Shown: positions 44,163 through 53,392, numbered from the stretch's first letter. The stretch is DNA of 64,000 bases from CAZPHU01 sp964586285 (GCA_964586285.1 CAZPHU010000005.1:1-64000), one strand, 5' to 3'. Notes: generated by a model not told the origin, from the letters alone. A program made the numbers and translations.

Positions 44163-44192
44163 GAAAGCGGCGGTATAAACCACCGCTTTCTT
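44161..44192 (+). terminator. Intrinsic terminator after the hydrogenase-like gene
   Basis: A 10-base-pair arm pair (AAGAAAGCGG with CCGCTTTCTT), one mismatch and a three-pair inner stem form a hairpin that begins inside the stop codon. The T-rich end (CTTTCTTATC) supports termination on the plus strand. Confidence 0.7.
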
Positions 44193-44270
44193 ATCTCTTG
44201 CCCGGCAATACAGAAGTTTGCATCCGTTCGAGTCGGTGCATTTTTGGAACCGAAGGCCTTTTGAGTTTTT

Positions 44271-47042
44271 CTATTGACAAGAAGCTGTGAATTGCGTCAA
44301 CTTTTCAGGAGAAATGGTTCTCTTAGGCTCCTTATTCCCGTCACTCCACTTCACGAACGATTTCCCCGTTGCCGGAATGACTTCCAAGGTCAAGGGAGAA
44401 CCGCTGAAATAGGTTCCGGTATAAGGGTTTTCGAATATTTCCAGACCATTTATCAGAACAGCTCCATTCTCAACGTTTATGCTTAACTCGTACTCATCAC
44501 CCAAATCAAAGTATCTTTTCATTTGCTCAACAAAATATCCCTTGCGGTCCTGAGCAAATTCGTAGAGTTTATCAACTTCGTAATCCCAGTTCTTGAAACC
44601 CCACCGCTCGTAATGACGTGATATTTCCGAACTGTAAATAGATTTAAACTCATCTATGCGCTTCTCTATCCTCTTTGTACGAAAGTTTGTATTTAGAAGC
44701 GTAGAAGTTATGGAAATAAAATCCGCCTTGAATTGTTCGTTTTGCAGCAGTGTTCTGAAAAGAAAAGTTGCATTTGCTCCATTTGGATAATCGGGTCCGA
44801 TATCATTTGTACAAAACTCAAACATATCAACATCGATATCCGAGTGTCCTTGAAATCCAAAATCGGTATCGTACAATATCCAGCGCCATTTCGAACCCGG
44901 CTGATAGGATCTCCAGAACTTGATGTTATTGGCGGGCCAGTCGGTATTTCCATAGAACATTTCCGAAGCCATATAAGTAGCATAGTTTAGAAGGTCAGCC
45001 TGGGATCTTACATGTTGGTAAGGTTCATCTTTACTGATATCGTTTGCGCTCATGTAGTTTGTGAGTTCATCATATCGGGTTCGGTTGCCTGAGGTCACAT
45101 CACCGATTGCCTTGATTATATCGAAATTTCCTTCTTCCAAACCGTAATTTGTCCAGAGGTAATCTTCGTTAAGCTTTTCGCGCAGATTGTAAATACCCCA
45201 ATATGCCCCGTTTATATAAACTACCACCGGTCGGTACTTCTGGTAATCAAGATCCCGATCCTCAAGTAATGAACACATTAATACGTCACGAAACCCAGTT
45301 TTCCCACAGTTACTTCCGTTATTTCTAAGAACAAACTTTTTAAACTTATCAAGATGCGGATATTCTGGAAACAGGGTCTGCTTCAATTCCGAGACACCGT
45401 ATTGCCCTCGAAAATGAACCGATAAAGACTTCTGTTCGTTTGCTCTGCTCCAGTTACCAAATATCCGCAACCCAGCGTCATGAGCAAACATTTTGCTTTT
45501 GCTCTCATCATACATTTCCACGGAAACCGCCACCTCCTTTTCGCCCCAGAAATTTGCGCCGAAATAAGGGAATACAGGACTCGCATGTTTTCCGTAAGAA
45601 TATATGCCAGTGTCGGGATCAAAAAGCTGAGAAGAATCTGTCACCAGAGATACCACAGCCATATCGGTATTCTCTCTAATAAAAACACTTGCCGTATTCA
45701 CAGAAGATGAATACTCGCCTCTTTTATAAGCGCGGGCTCGCACGACGGCGGTGGAGTCAAGTTTGAACGGCCTTTCATAAAGTATGCTTGACGTATCCGG
45801 AACTGATCCGTCCAGCGTATAGCGAATGATTGTGTTTGCGGGGGCGGCAATTCTTATATTCACCGGTGACTGAAAAAAACCACCTCCGGGTAAAATCTCC
45901 GGGGCAGGTGTTCTTTTTGCATGGCCTTCCGTCGCATTTTTTTCACCGGGTGTGGGCTGATCCGTTATCGAAACGAGGGATGAATCGGTCAAATTCCTGC
46001 GCATTGTAAATCCGCCGGGCAAATCCCTAAGATCCATTGAGTCCACAACTTTCCCATTCGAATCGGAGAGAAAAACGGTCTCGTTTCCTCCGAGAGAAAA
46101 ATTAGTGTGGAAATGTTTTTCACAAGTGATGAAATAAAAACCTTCAACCGTAAAAGATACCGATCCGACAAAATTATCGGGATTAGCCACCTCTACGGCA
46201 TAGAACTTTGTAAGATCAAGCATCCCGTCTTTAATCAAAGGAATAGTGTAGATATCGCCTTCTTTGCCCGTACCGGTCAACTCGTGCTTGTATGACATCC
46301 ATTCTTCTATGCCCTGTTGGTTTATGCGGATCAAAACCTTTTTATCCTTTTCGATGTATCCTTTGAATAGCAGACGATCATATCGTGACATATTAACGGT
46401 ATCTGTTTTTCGCCATCCATCCCAACCCATATGTATAACAGCTGAGCGCCAACCAAGTTGAGTGTTTTGAGCCATATTCATTGTTGCGGAGAGGACGGTA
46501 TTTGTATCTCCTTCCAAAACACCACGATACCCTCTTTCAAGCCTGTAAGGCTCGATACTACTTTTCCCCAAACCACTCTGATCATCCTCATCCGCCCATG
46601 CATATGTATACCTGGTTATACCGCCAACCGTATCACCTCCCTGATCAGCTTCCCGATAATCCTTTCCTGAAGCCATTATAAGGATAAATTGTCCCGGAGC
46701 AATAACGGTATCGGGAATTGCCCATCGGGTAAGCGAGTCTCTATCGTCTGAAAGGTAGTATGAGCCCAAATCTATCGAATCATCCGACCTGTTGTACAAC
46801 TCAATCCAGTCCGGATCGTCATAGTCTCTGTCTTTTAGACGCTCGTTTACAGCCGCCACTTCACTGATTATCAGGTCGGGAAACTCGTTTTTCTCTTCGA
46901 CTCCCTCCACCGGATTAAAAATGAAAGGCAGCGCAGTTTCTTCTCTGTCGGTGCATGAAAAAACCAAAGCAAAACAAAAGAAAACAAAAAAACAAAGACT
47001 CAATCTTCTATTCATATATCTGAAATAAGAGGGTTGTTTCAT
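44271..47042 (-). CDS. CotH-kinase lipoprotein with LTD and chitobiase-type domains
   Basis: A 923-residue surface lipoprotein (lipobox LVFSC, Cys30). A lamin-tail domain starts at about 55-130, appears interrupted by a jelly-roll-like insertion (about 150-305) and finishes near 345. A chitobiase C-terminal-type strand module follows (about 385-455). The CotH kinase domain (about 460-800) holds NNIKFWR and the metal-binding Asp pair D725/D727 in WILYDTDFGF. CotH proteins phosphorylate secreted proteins such as spore-coat CotB. The C-terminal InlB-like module resembles one in the GH9 cellulase nearby. Last gene of the operon, overlapping the LTD gene by four bases; GGGAG precedes the start. 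Confidence 0.85.
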   Translation of the reverse strand: MKQPSYFRYMNRRLSLCFFVFFCFALVFSCTDREETALPFIFNPVEGVEEKNEFPDLIISEVAAVNERLKDRDYDDPDWIELYNRSDDSIDLGSYYLSDDRDSLTRWAIPDTVIAPGQFILIMASGKDYREADQGGDTVGGITRYTYAWADEDDQSGLGKSSIEPYRLERGYRGVLEGDTNTVLSATMNMAQNTQLGWRSAVIHMGWDGWRKTDTVNMSRYDRLLFKGYIEKDKKVLIRINQQGIEEWMSYKHELTGTGKEGDIYTIPLIKDGMLDLTKFYAVEVANPDNFVGSVSFTVEGFYFITCEKHFHTNFSLGGNETVFLSDSNGKVVDSMDLRDLPGGFTMRRNLTDSSLVSITDQPTPGEKNATEGHAKRTPAPEILPGGGFFQSPVNIRIAAPANTIIRYTLDGSVPDTSSILYERPFKLDSTAVVRARAYKRGEYSSSVNTASVFIRENTDMAVVSLVTDSSQLFDPDTGIYSYGKHASPVFPYFGANFWGEKEVAVSVEMYDESKSKMFAHDAGLRIFGNWSRANEQKSLSVHFRGQYGVSELKQTLFPEYPHLDKFKKFVLRNNGSNCGKTGFRDVLMCSLLEDRDLDYQKYRPVVVYINGAYWGIYNLREKLNEDYLWTNYGLEEGNFDIIKAIGDVTSGNRTRYDELTNYMSANDISKDEPYQHVRSQADLLNYATYMASEMFYGNTDWPANNIKFWRSYQPGSKWRWILYDTDFGFQGHSDIDVDMFEFCTNDIGPDYPNGANATFLFRTLLQNEQFKADFISITSTLLNTNFRTKRIEKRIDEFKSIYSSEISRHYERWGFKNWDYEVDKLYEFAQDRKGYFVEQMKRYFDLGDEYELSINVENGAVLINGLEIFENPYTGTYFSGSPLTLEVIPATGKSFVKWSDGNKEPKRTISPEKLTQFTASCQ

Positions 47043-48529
47043 TGCACTTCTCCCGGATTACCGCCTATTTTTTCGGAACGTTTCCAATTCTTTGGCAAAG
47101 GTCCACAACCGCCCACGCGCACCAGTGAATACCCTTCGCCGTCCGCGGCCGCCGCCCAGGCCCGGCGGTCATCATACGTAATCTGGTCGACATTTGCATA
47201 CACCGGTTTGTGTTCTCCACTCTCTGAGACGTAGGAATCTACAGGTTGTGCTATGCTTACAGTCTCCCCTTTATTGGATAATTTTCCAGAGTAAAAGAAT
47301 ACTTGTACCGAATTCCCCCTGTATTTCTCTTTAAATAGAGTGGAATCGTTTGCGTTTACTAAAAGTATTGTTTCTTCGGCACCGATAACCATGTCTTGCG
47401 GGAAGGTGAAATCCACTCCACGCACTTTCCAACTAAACGGCATGTATGGAGTCGTTCCAAGAACAACCGCAGTATCGCCGAGGTTGGTTATCTCAAGAAA
47501 TTCAAAATTTCCGGGTGAGGGATGATACATTAGTTCCGATATGATTATGTGTCTTGAACATACTGTTGAGTCATTATGTTTTCCCGGCGTAGGTTGGGAA
47601 AGAGGCCCGACAGTAAGGCGGTCCTCAAGTATTCCGATCGACTTATCCCTGACAGCTCCGGATGTCTGCATTCCACTACAGTATCCGGTCATTTTTCCGT
47701 TTAAGGCGGATAGTAGAAAGATGCATTGTCCCGCATTTCTAAAATCCAACTCCGGCGCATCCTCGGATTTTATGACAAAGAATCCACCCGGTTTCATGAC
47801 CGCATTTGACTTTACAGTATAATACTCTGAAAAATCTTTTCGTGTTGTAATAAGCCATCCCGTAATGTCAACTATCTTCGATTCACCGTTAAACAGCTCG
47901 ATGAATCCGCCCGAATCATTCCAATTGGGTTTGAATTCATTTATCAATACTTTTGAATAAGGAACGGAAGGATCAGTGAATCCGGGGGAGCCCCCTGTGT
48001 CGGCGCTGTTTCTCCAGTAATCATGATAATCCTGTTTGTAAACGGGTGAATCATCTATGCTCACCAGCGAGTACCCCCTACCATCAGCGAGAACAGGCCA
48101 GGGTAGCTCATTATCCCAGCTCATCTCCGTTATTACCGAACCGAACGGTGAAATTAACTCAATGCTTTCCCCTTCATTTGCAAGTCGTCCGGTGAAAGGC
48201 CCGGCACAAGGACTGTTTGGGTATCGTTTCCTGTATTCTTCGGTAGAATTTGTCACCACCATATATGCTCCGGAGGATAAGACCGGAGCCTCTGGACCAA
48301 ACTGAAAATCAATACCACCCGTAATGCGGATCCCCTTAAGCTCTACATCCACATCACACACATTTCGTATTTCAACATACTCAAGGGTATCGGTCTCTGA
48401 AAACCTGTACATTATTTCTGTGAAGGCAAGCGGCATGTCGTCATAATCCGCAGCCGTTAAACCTGGTGATGCACATTTGATAGTACAAAGATAAAGTATA
48501 ACGCAAAGAAACCGTTTTACATTTTTCAT
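47039..48529 (-). CDS. Secreted triple lamin-tail-domain protein
   Basis: A 496-residue exported protein. The signal region ends near a Cys (TIKCAS), which could be a lipid attachment site though the lipobox is poor. Three lamin-tail (LTD) repeats follow, each with a pattern of F-x-E-(I/L)-M-(Y/H) or I-N-E-F, then E-(Y/F)-(V/I/L)-E-(I/L) and W-x-L-T-like strands; clear examples begin LAFTEIMYRF, VLINEFKPNW and IIISELMYHP. LTDs in bacteria bind surfaces or act as adhesion modules. It sits between the VTC and CotH genes with overlaps of one and four bases, so it is a likely surface partner or substrate of the kinase. Confidence 0.78.
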   Translation of the reverse strand: MKNVKRFLCVILYLCTIKCASPGLTAADYDDMPLAFTEIMYRFSETDTLEYVEIRNVCDVDVELKGIRITGGIDFQFGPEAPVLSSGAYMVVTNSTEEYRKRYPNSPCAGPFTGRLANEGESIELISPFGSVITEMSWDNELPWPVLADGRGYSLVSIDDSPVYKQDYHDYWRNSADTGGSPGFTDPSVPYSKVLINEFKPNWNDSGGFIELFNGESKIVDITGWLITTRKDFSEYYTVKSNAVMKPGGFFVIKSEDAPELDFRNAGQCIFLLSALNGKMTGYCSGMQTSGAVRDKSIGILEDRLTVGPLSQPTPGKHNDSTVCSRHIIISELMYHPSPGNFEFLEITNLGDTAVVLGTTPYMPFSWKVRGVDFTFPQDMVIGAEETILLVNANDSTLFKEKYRGNSVQVFFYSGKLSNKGETVSIAQPVDSYVSESGEHKPVYANVDQITYDDRRAWAAAADGEGYSLVRVGGCGPLPKNWKRSEKIGGNPGEVQ

Positions 48530-49299
48530 TATATAGTCCTTCGGTAAAATGCCGGTGTATCGGGGCAGTCCGATTCAAACCACTCACACCTAAACACTTC
48601 ATTCATGGCATTCGCGTATTTAGAAAAACTTGCTTTTTTCAGACCGAAATAGTGTATGAGATCAAAAAACCATAATGGAAAAGTTTGACGATATGTTTTT
48701 AGCTCAAGAATTATATTACATCCGAGTGGGAAGATTTCCTCAAAGTCGTATGAGTATAGCCTGCCGTTGTCGGGGATAAGAGAATAATCATTCTGCCGGT
48801 GACATACCAGTTCCTTATCAAAAGTTATGCGGGCATATTTGTCTACTGTCGAAAACCAGGCCAGTCTTTTGTATTGCGTAAATACCTTCGGAGCACAGTT
48901 AAAAAAATGATATTTCCCCAAGAACTCATCATCGTCCCGACTATCCAAATACTGCTGAGGTTCGCTCGTAAAAGGCACTCTTGTTTTTCTTATCACCATT
49001 CCTTCACGATACTTTACCTCCGCAAAGTACGGCGGTAGCGGATTCTCCCCATAAGATCTCATTCTCAAGTTGAATCGCTTAGGCTCTTGCTCCACACGCC
49101 ATTTCAAAAAAAGATAGTCTTCAGTATCGAAATAAAGTGAATTGATCGTATAAAAACCACCGGGTACTAACTTTGAATACGGGTCCATATCGCAATATGA
49201 TTTAATAAACTCCGAGACGGGATAAACGTAGTCTTGCGGTATGAGATATTTCAGCTCATATCGTGACAGTCTTTGTTTTTCAAAGGAATGGCTATTCAT
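48529..49299 (-). CDS. VTC-domain protein (polyphosphate polymerase type)
   Basis: A 256-residue cytoplasmic protein of the VTC family. The tunnel-fold motifs are present: RYELKYLIP near the N terminus, SLYFDT (54-59), the Arg/Lys-rich RFNLRMRSYG, EVKYREGMVIRKTR, and a late ILELKTYRQ. In yeast Vtc4 this domain makes polyphosphate from ATP, and its basic tunnel holds the chain. Bacterial copies are often beside DUF4956 and CotH genes. Basic residues of the active site appear kept. It overlaps the TolC-like gene by eight bases and the LTD gene by one. Confidence 0.85.
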   Translation of the reverse strand: MNSHSFEKQRLSRYELKYLIPQDYVYPVSEFIKSYCDMDPYSKLVPGGFYTINSLYFDTEDYLFLKWRVEQEPKRFNLRMRSYGENPLPPYFAEVKYREGMVIRKTRVPFTSEPQQYLDSRDDDEFLGKYHFFNCAPKVFTQYKRLAWFSTVDKYARITFDKELVCHRQNDYSLIPDNGRLYSYDFEEIFPLGCNIILELKTYRQTFPLWFFDLIHYFGLKKASFSKYANAMNEVFRCEWFESDCPDTPAFYRRTI

Positions 49300-50551
49300 T
49301 ACCTTTTATCACCTGAAAGTTTTTATCTAAATAGTTTTTCAGCTCACCGTTAGTGAGCATGCCGGATATATTAAGCAGCTTTACATACGCGATGTAAATA
49401 TCAAACCTGAATTCTTCTATTTCCATGGCGCTTTCAAGAATACTTTCACGAGTCTTGAGAATGAGTAAAGGATCGGTGCCGGCAACACGAAGATACTCCT
49501 TCATTTCCTCATTTCTATTGAGATCATCGGTTCTTTTTTCCAGAATTGTTATTTGCTTGAGCATTATTTGCATATCGCTTTTAAGCTCGGTGATTCTTTG
49601 GTGAATCTCTTTTCTCTTTTCAAGGTACTTGCCTTCGTCTTTAAGTAAAGCTGCTTTACGACGATGTATATCATTCTTATCGGGAATCGGAATGGATATA
49701 CCGGTACCGACATGCATGTTTTCATAAGCGGGAGTGCGATCCTTACGTATGCCTTCATAAATTCTATGATCATATCCAAATTCTAAAAACTGAACCAGGT
49801 CTCTACCCTCCGATCGCTCAAGTTCATAGCGGCTTTGTGATTCCTTCAACTCCCACCAGGCAAGCTGGATATGCACGTTGAGAGTATCAGGATTAATGTG
49901 CTCCAGCAAACTGTCGATGTCTCTTAGACGCACAAAATTTGTAGTATCGAAATTGTTTTCCGCTGTAAACGGACGATATTCGGATATCTCCCTGATTATG
50001 TCTTCAAGTTTTTTTTCGTTACGGATAATTTGCAGACGCATTTTCGTGAGTTCATCCTGAGCCTCAACAAGGTTTGAAAAATCAAAATCCTCCTCATTCA
50101 TTCTGCTTCTGTAAACAGTAATTTTGTCCTCGTATACTTCCCTAAGCTCAAGCCTGTGGCGCATCTCTATTCTCTTGTGAATAAGCTCCAGAACCAATTT
50201 ATAACGATCATAGAGCTTTTCATTCAACATTTCTTTTTCGGCCCACCGATGATAATGGAGTCTGTTGTGCGACAACCTTTTTCCGGTAAAAGTCTCTCCT
50301 AAACCGCGCATCTCCAAGCGGGCCGCGAATTTATGTCTATTGACATCCAGCCCGTCCAAGTCATATCGAAGCTCCACTCCGTCAAGAAATGGGACTGACC
50401 ACAAGGAATTCTCAAGATAAGCTACTGTTTTTCTTCGGCTTTCCAGTCGCATGTCCTCATCGGCTCCCGCCAAAAAAGACTCAACCGCAACAGTTTGTGC
50501 ATCACTGCCAAAAACTAATCCCAGAAGTATAAGAACTTTCAACCTTATCAT
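49292..50551 (-). CDS. TolC-like outer-membrane factor
   Basis: About 419 residues with a signal peptide (ending near GSDAQ) and two long coiled-coil regions (roughly 100-200 and 270-390) separated by a strand-rich part. This is the pattern of outer-membrane efflux/secretion proteins of the TolC family. It directly follows the HlyD-type adaptor gene, which supports the call. The frame also offers a GTG at 50566; ATG at 50551 gives a cleaner signal peptide, and the ribosome-binding site is ambiguous. No ABC or RND pump gene is in the operon. Confidence 0.65.
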   Translation of the reverse strand: MIRLKVLILLGLVFGSDAQTVAVESFLAGADEDMRLESRRKTVAYLENSLWSVPFLDGVELRYDLDGLDVNRHKFAARLEMRGLGETFTGKRLSHNRLHYHRWAEKEMLNEKLYDRYKLVLELIHKRIEMRHRLELREVYEDKITVYRSRMNEEDFDFSNLVEAQDELTKMRLQIIRNEKKLEDIIREISEYRPFTAENNFDTTNFVRLRDIDSLLEHINPDTLNVHIQLAWWELKESQSRYELERSEGRDLVQFLEFGYDHRIYEGIRKDRTPAYENMHVGTGISIPIPDKNDIHRRKAALLKDEGKYLEKRKEIHQRITELKSDMQIMLKQITILEKRTDDLNRNEEMKEYLRVAGTDPLLILKTRESILESAMEIEEFRFDIYIAYVKLLNISGMLTNGELKNYLDKNFQVIKGNE

Positions 50552-50570
50552 ATCTCTTTTCGCCACCTTT

Positions 50571-51554
50571 TTACTTACTGCTGATTATTACTTTCTCTCC
50601 CAGAAGAAACCTGTTGCGCTCAGGTATCCTAATAGAAACTTCCCTACCCCAAACCGATATGTCCGGACGGCTTCTCAATCGTAGAGGAAATTCCACGATC
50701 CGCGCCCCCACTCCAACCACTTCTCCGGTCACGAAATTGTGGTTATCGGCAACAGACTTAACCGATACCACATCACCCCTTTGAATACTGCTGTAGATTT
50801 TCTCGTGAATGTAGCCGCGGATAATTTCGGGGGTCTGTGAATGAACCGTCATTATCGGTTCAAATGCCGAAACCTTTTCACCAACGCCATAATTTACCGA
50901 TCCCACCACTCCATTTATCACCGAGGTTAAAACCAGATTTCGGAGCTGCGTCACAATAAGATCTTTCTCTCTACTTAAGTTTTGAATCCTTACCTTTTGA
51001 GTCTCCGCCTTTTCTCCCCTACTCTTTTTCAGAATTTCAATCTGATATCTCATCGATTGCTCTTCCAACTGTAGTTGCTTTTGATAATTTGAGATTTTTT
51101 TCATTAAAGGATTCTCCGAATCATCCATCACAACCGGTTGCGTTATGCTTTCGAGTCTGGATGTAAGCTCAAGATTTTTGCGCATTTTCCTTTCAAGCTC
51201 GTCAATAGAGTATTGGATTTCGCTTTTTTTCTTTACGAAATCGGCCCTTACGGCAGCTATCCTCGACTGAAGTTCATCCCCGTCTATATTCTTGAAAGTT
51301 GCATAGTTATTCAGTTGCTGTTCGATGATCGCCAATTTAAGGCGAAGCTCCGGCATATCCAAAAGGGCCAAAGTATCACCGATTGATATTGATTGACCGG
51401 GTATGGCGGTTACCTGCTTTACTTCGACCGCCTTCTCGAAATTCAGTTTCGTTTCGCGGCTTTCGGCGATTCCGTAAAACTGTGCCCTCTCCGAACTGAA
51501 CCGACTCGACATACCGATCAACACCAACACGGCAGTAAGCCAGATTAAGATCAT
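50571..51554 (-). CDS. HlyD-type periplasmic adaptor (membrane fusion protein)
   Basis: A 327-residue adaptor. An N-terminal membrane anchor (about 1-20) is followed by half of a lipoyl/barrel-sandwich domain (VTAIPGQSISIGDTLALLD). A coiled-coil hairpin spans about 70-190, then the second lipoyl half (TSVINGVVGSVNYGVGEKV) and a beta-barrel end (VVGVGARIVEFP). This is the usual order for tripartite export systems, linking an inner-membrane component with the TolC-like protein encoded next. With no pump gene in the operon, the DUF4956 protein upstream is the only inner-membrane candidate. Confidence 0.82.
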   Translation of the reverse strand: MILIWLTAVLVLIGMSSRFSSERAQFYGIAESRETKLNFEKAVEVKQVTAIPGQSISIGDTLALLDMPELRLKLAIIEQQLNNYATFKNIDGDELQSRIAAVRADFVKKKSEIQYSIDELERKMRKNLELTSRLESITQPVVMDDSENPLMKKISNYQKQLQLEEQSMRYQIEILKKSRGEKAETQKVRIQNLSREKDLIVTQLRNLVLTSVINGVVGSVNYGVGEKVSAFEPIMTVHSQTPEIIRGYIHEKIYSSIQRGDVVSVKSVADNHNFVTGEVVGVGARIVEFPLRLRSRPDISVWGREVSIRIPERNRFLLGEKVIISSK

Positions 51555-51564
51555 CCGTTTGATA

Positions 51565-52278
51565 TTACACCTCCGCCGTTAATGTCTGGTTTATAAGATT
51601 GATCGATTTTAAGGTATCGATTTTTTGAAGAGCATGCGCCAGCTCGGCTGAATTATTTGTGTTTTTTAACTTGATCTGATATGCATATTCTATTCTTTTT
51701 CCCTGTGAAGCCTCTCTGACCGTCACCAGAACAAACTGCCTGCAATAAGCACGAAGCACTGTTTCGATACTCTGCTTGACTCTAGGCTCATCTTCCACAT
51801 TGAAACGAACGATACCGTCAAAGGCGTTGGTGCGTATGGATGGAATGAAATGCAAGGCGGCGGAAGCGGTGCAGAAGGCAACCGTACCAATAACTGCTAC
51901 AGTGTATGCGTTTACGCCGCATCCAATTCCAGCCGCAAGGGCGGCAAACATGAAAATAATATCCCGAGAATCCTTAAAATTGGTCCTGAACCGAACGATG
52001 GCCAAAGCACCGATCATTCCAAGGCCGCGAGCCAGACTATCTCCGATGGCCTGCATGATAGTGGATGCCACAATGGAGCTAAGTACCAGGGATTGGACAA
52101 AGTTGTGATAATATGAAAGTCCGCGAAATGTTCGCTCATAGGTAAATGCTATCAGCATCGAAAGCACAAAAGCCAGAATGGATGAGAAAAGAACCGTTAT
52201 TAATCCCGGATTTATGGAACTTGTCTGTACGGTAAAATAATCTAACACCTCTACCTGCCTTAATTGGAATGTGTACAT
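51565..52278 (-). CDS. DUF4956-family membrane protein
   Basis: A 237-residue inner-membrane protein. About four membrane segments lie in the first two thirds (LITVLFSSILAFVLSMLIA, SLVLSSIVASTIMQAI, and two around 100-145). They are followed by the conserved family block LGMIGALAIVRFRTNFKDSRD. The last ~90 residues form a soluble cytoplasmic domain with strand-helix character (VLVTVREAS, YAYQIKLK). DUF4956 proteins are repeatedly encoded beside VTC-domain genes, and a joint polyphosphate function is suspected but unproven. First gene of the operon; the ribosome-binding site is weak. The Pho-box-like repeats lie about 95-125 bases upstream of its start. Confidence 0.85.
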   Translation of the reverse strand: MYTFQLRQVEVLDYFTVQTSSINPGLITVLFSSILAFVLSMLIAFTYERTFRGLSYYHNFVQSLVLSSIVASTIMQAIGDSLARGLGMIGALAIVRFRTNFKDSRDIIFMFAALAAGIGCGVNAYTVAVIGTVAFCTASAALHFIPSIRTNAFDGIVRFNVEDEPRVKQSIETVLRAYCRQFVLVTVREASQGKRIEYAYQIKLKNTNNSAELAHALQKIDTLKSINLINQTLTAEV

Positions 52279-52693
52279 GACTAGGACTTTTTTAATCGCA
52301 CAACCACACTGCAGATAATAAGCCCTGCATTACTGTTTCGCCTCTTTAGTATCCTAATATACCGACTCTGTTCTAACATTTTCCTAACATCCACCTAACA
52401 TTTCGTTATTTCGCTAAATGGTTGGTTCTTTTTGGAAAAAAATCAAAACAAAACCTCTTTTCTTACAAAAATTATTAATAAATGTTAAAAAAAATCAGGA
52501 GATGTAGATGCTTTTAAAGGAAATGTCGATTTTTCAGACTACTATCATTTATCTGTATTTTCTTCCATGCACAAAGGTTTAAACACAATTTAATGTATCT
52601 TTCAATGAGTGCACTTGGACCGTTAGTCCAGAAGATAGTCAAAACGTATTTTTGTGGTATTCTCAGAGAAATAAACAACGAAGGGAGTATCTG
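52279..52693. other. Divergent control region of the DUF4956 operon and SDR gene
   Basis: This 415-base AT-rich region contains the heptamer repeats and -10 element described separately, and presumably the SDR promoter near 52640. From 52420 to 52500 it is poly-A/T-rich with several A-runs (GGAAAAAAATC, TTAAAAAAAATC), suggesting curved DNA. A small inverted pair (TGGAC-CGTTA-GTCCA, about 52616-52630) lies near the SDR gene. No small gene was found. Confidence 0.55.
52356..52401 (-). promoter_or_regulatory. Pho-box-like triple repeat with -10 element
   Basis: CTAACAT occurs exactly at 52373, 52384 and 52395 on the plus strand, an 11-base period with 4-base spacers. Read on the operon strand it is ATGTTAG three times. 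Eleven bases beyond the last copy lies TATATT (52356-52361), a plausible -10, with no good -35 between. This is the layout of PhoB/OmpR-family activated promoters, where the repeats replace the -35. The predicted start is near 52349, about 70 bases before the DUF4956 gene. The heptamer differs from the enterobacterial CTGTCAT and its orientation is reversed relative to the operon. Confidence 0.6.
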
Positions 52694-53392
52694 ATGATTT
52701 TTCTAGAAAACAAATGGGCTTTAGTAACCGGCTCCAGTCGAGGTATTGGCCAACAGATTGCGCTGGGTCTTGCAAAGAGAAAATGTAATGTGATCGTTCA
52801 TGGAAGAAAAGCGGATAATGCGTGCCAAACGCTTGAGCTTCTAAAAGAGTATGATGTTCTGACCCACTGTGTTTCGGGAGAGCTTTCGTCACCGGATGAG
52901 GTAGCGGGTATAATCGATCAAGTCAAAAATGGGCCTGGAAAAGTCGATGTCCTGTACAACAACGCCGCAATTCAGAATGCCTGGAAACCGATATGGGAGA
53001 TAACCCATGAAGAATGGCTGGAATCCTTTGAGATTAACTTTTTCTCGGTGATCGCCTTGTGCAATGCATTTGCACCTGGAATGAAAGAACGTGGTTATGG
53101 ACGTATAATCAACCTGACTTCAGGGATTAAAGATGTGCCCAATCTTTCACCTTACAGCACATCCAAAGCAGCTATAGATAAATACACCCAGGACCTTGCT
53201 TTCGAACTTAAGGGCACGAATGTCTTGGTTAACAGGGTGGATCCGGGATGGCTGAGAACGGATCTGGGCGGTCCAAACGGGATGTTTTCGGTTGAAACCG
53301 TTATCCCCGGAGCACTTGTACCGGCACTTTTCGAGGACAACGGCCCAAGCGGTAATTTTTACGCCGCACAAGATTTTAAATATCTGGATTAG
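52694..53392 (+). CDS. Short-chain dehydrogenase/reductase
   Basis: A 232-residue classical SDR. TGSSRGIG binds the cofactor, and the Arg in HGRKAD after strand 2 suggests NADP. NNAA and YSTSK hold the structural Asn and the catalytic Tyr-Lys; Ser is in LTSGIK. The C-terminal part is shorter than in most SDRs (EDNGPSGNFY ending). Substrate unknown. ATG at 52694 has GGGAG six bases upstream; the frame is open to 52652. It is divergent from the DUF4956 operon, but nothing ties it to that system. A terminator follows at 53574. Confidence 0.86.
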   Translation: MIFLENKWALVTGSSRGIGQQIALGLAKRKCNVIVHGRKADNACQTLELLKEYDVLTHCVSGELSSPDEVAGIIDQVKNGPGKVDVLYNNAAIQNAWKPIWEITHEEWLESFEINFFSVIALCNAFAPGMKERGYGRIINLTSGIKDVPNLSPYSTSKAAIDKYTQDLAFELKGTNVLVNRVDPGWLRTDLGGPNGMFSVETVIPGALVPALFEDNGPSGNFYAAQDFKYLD

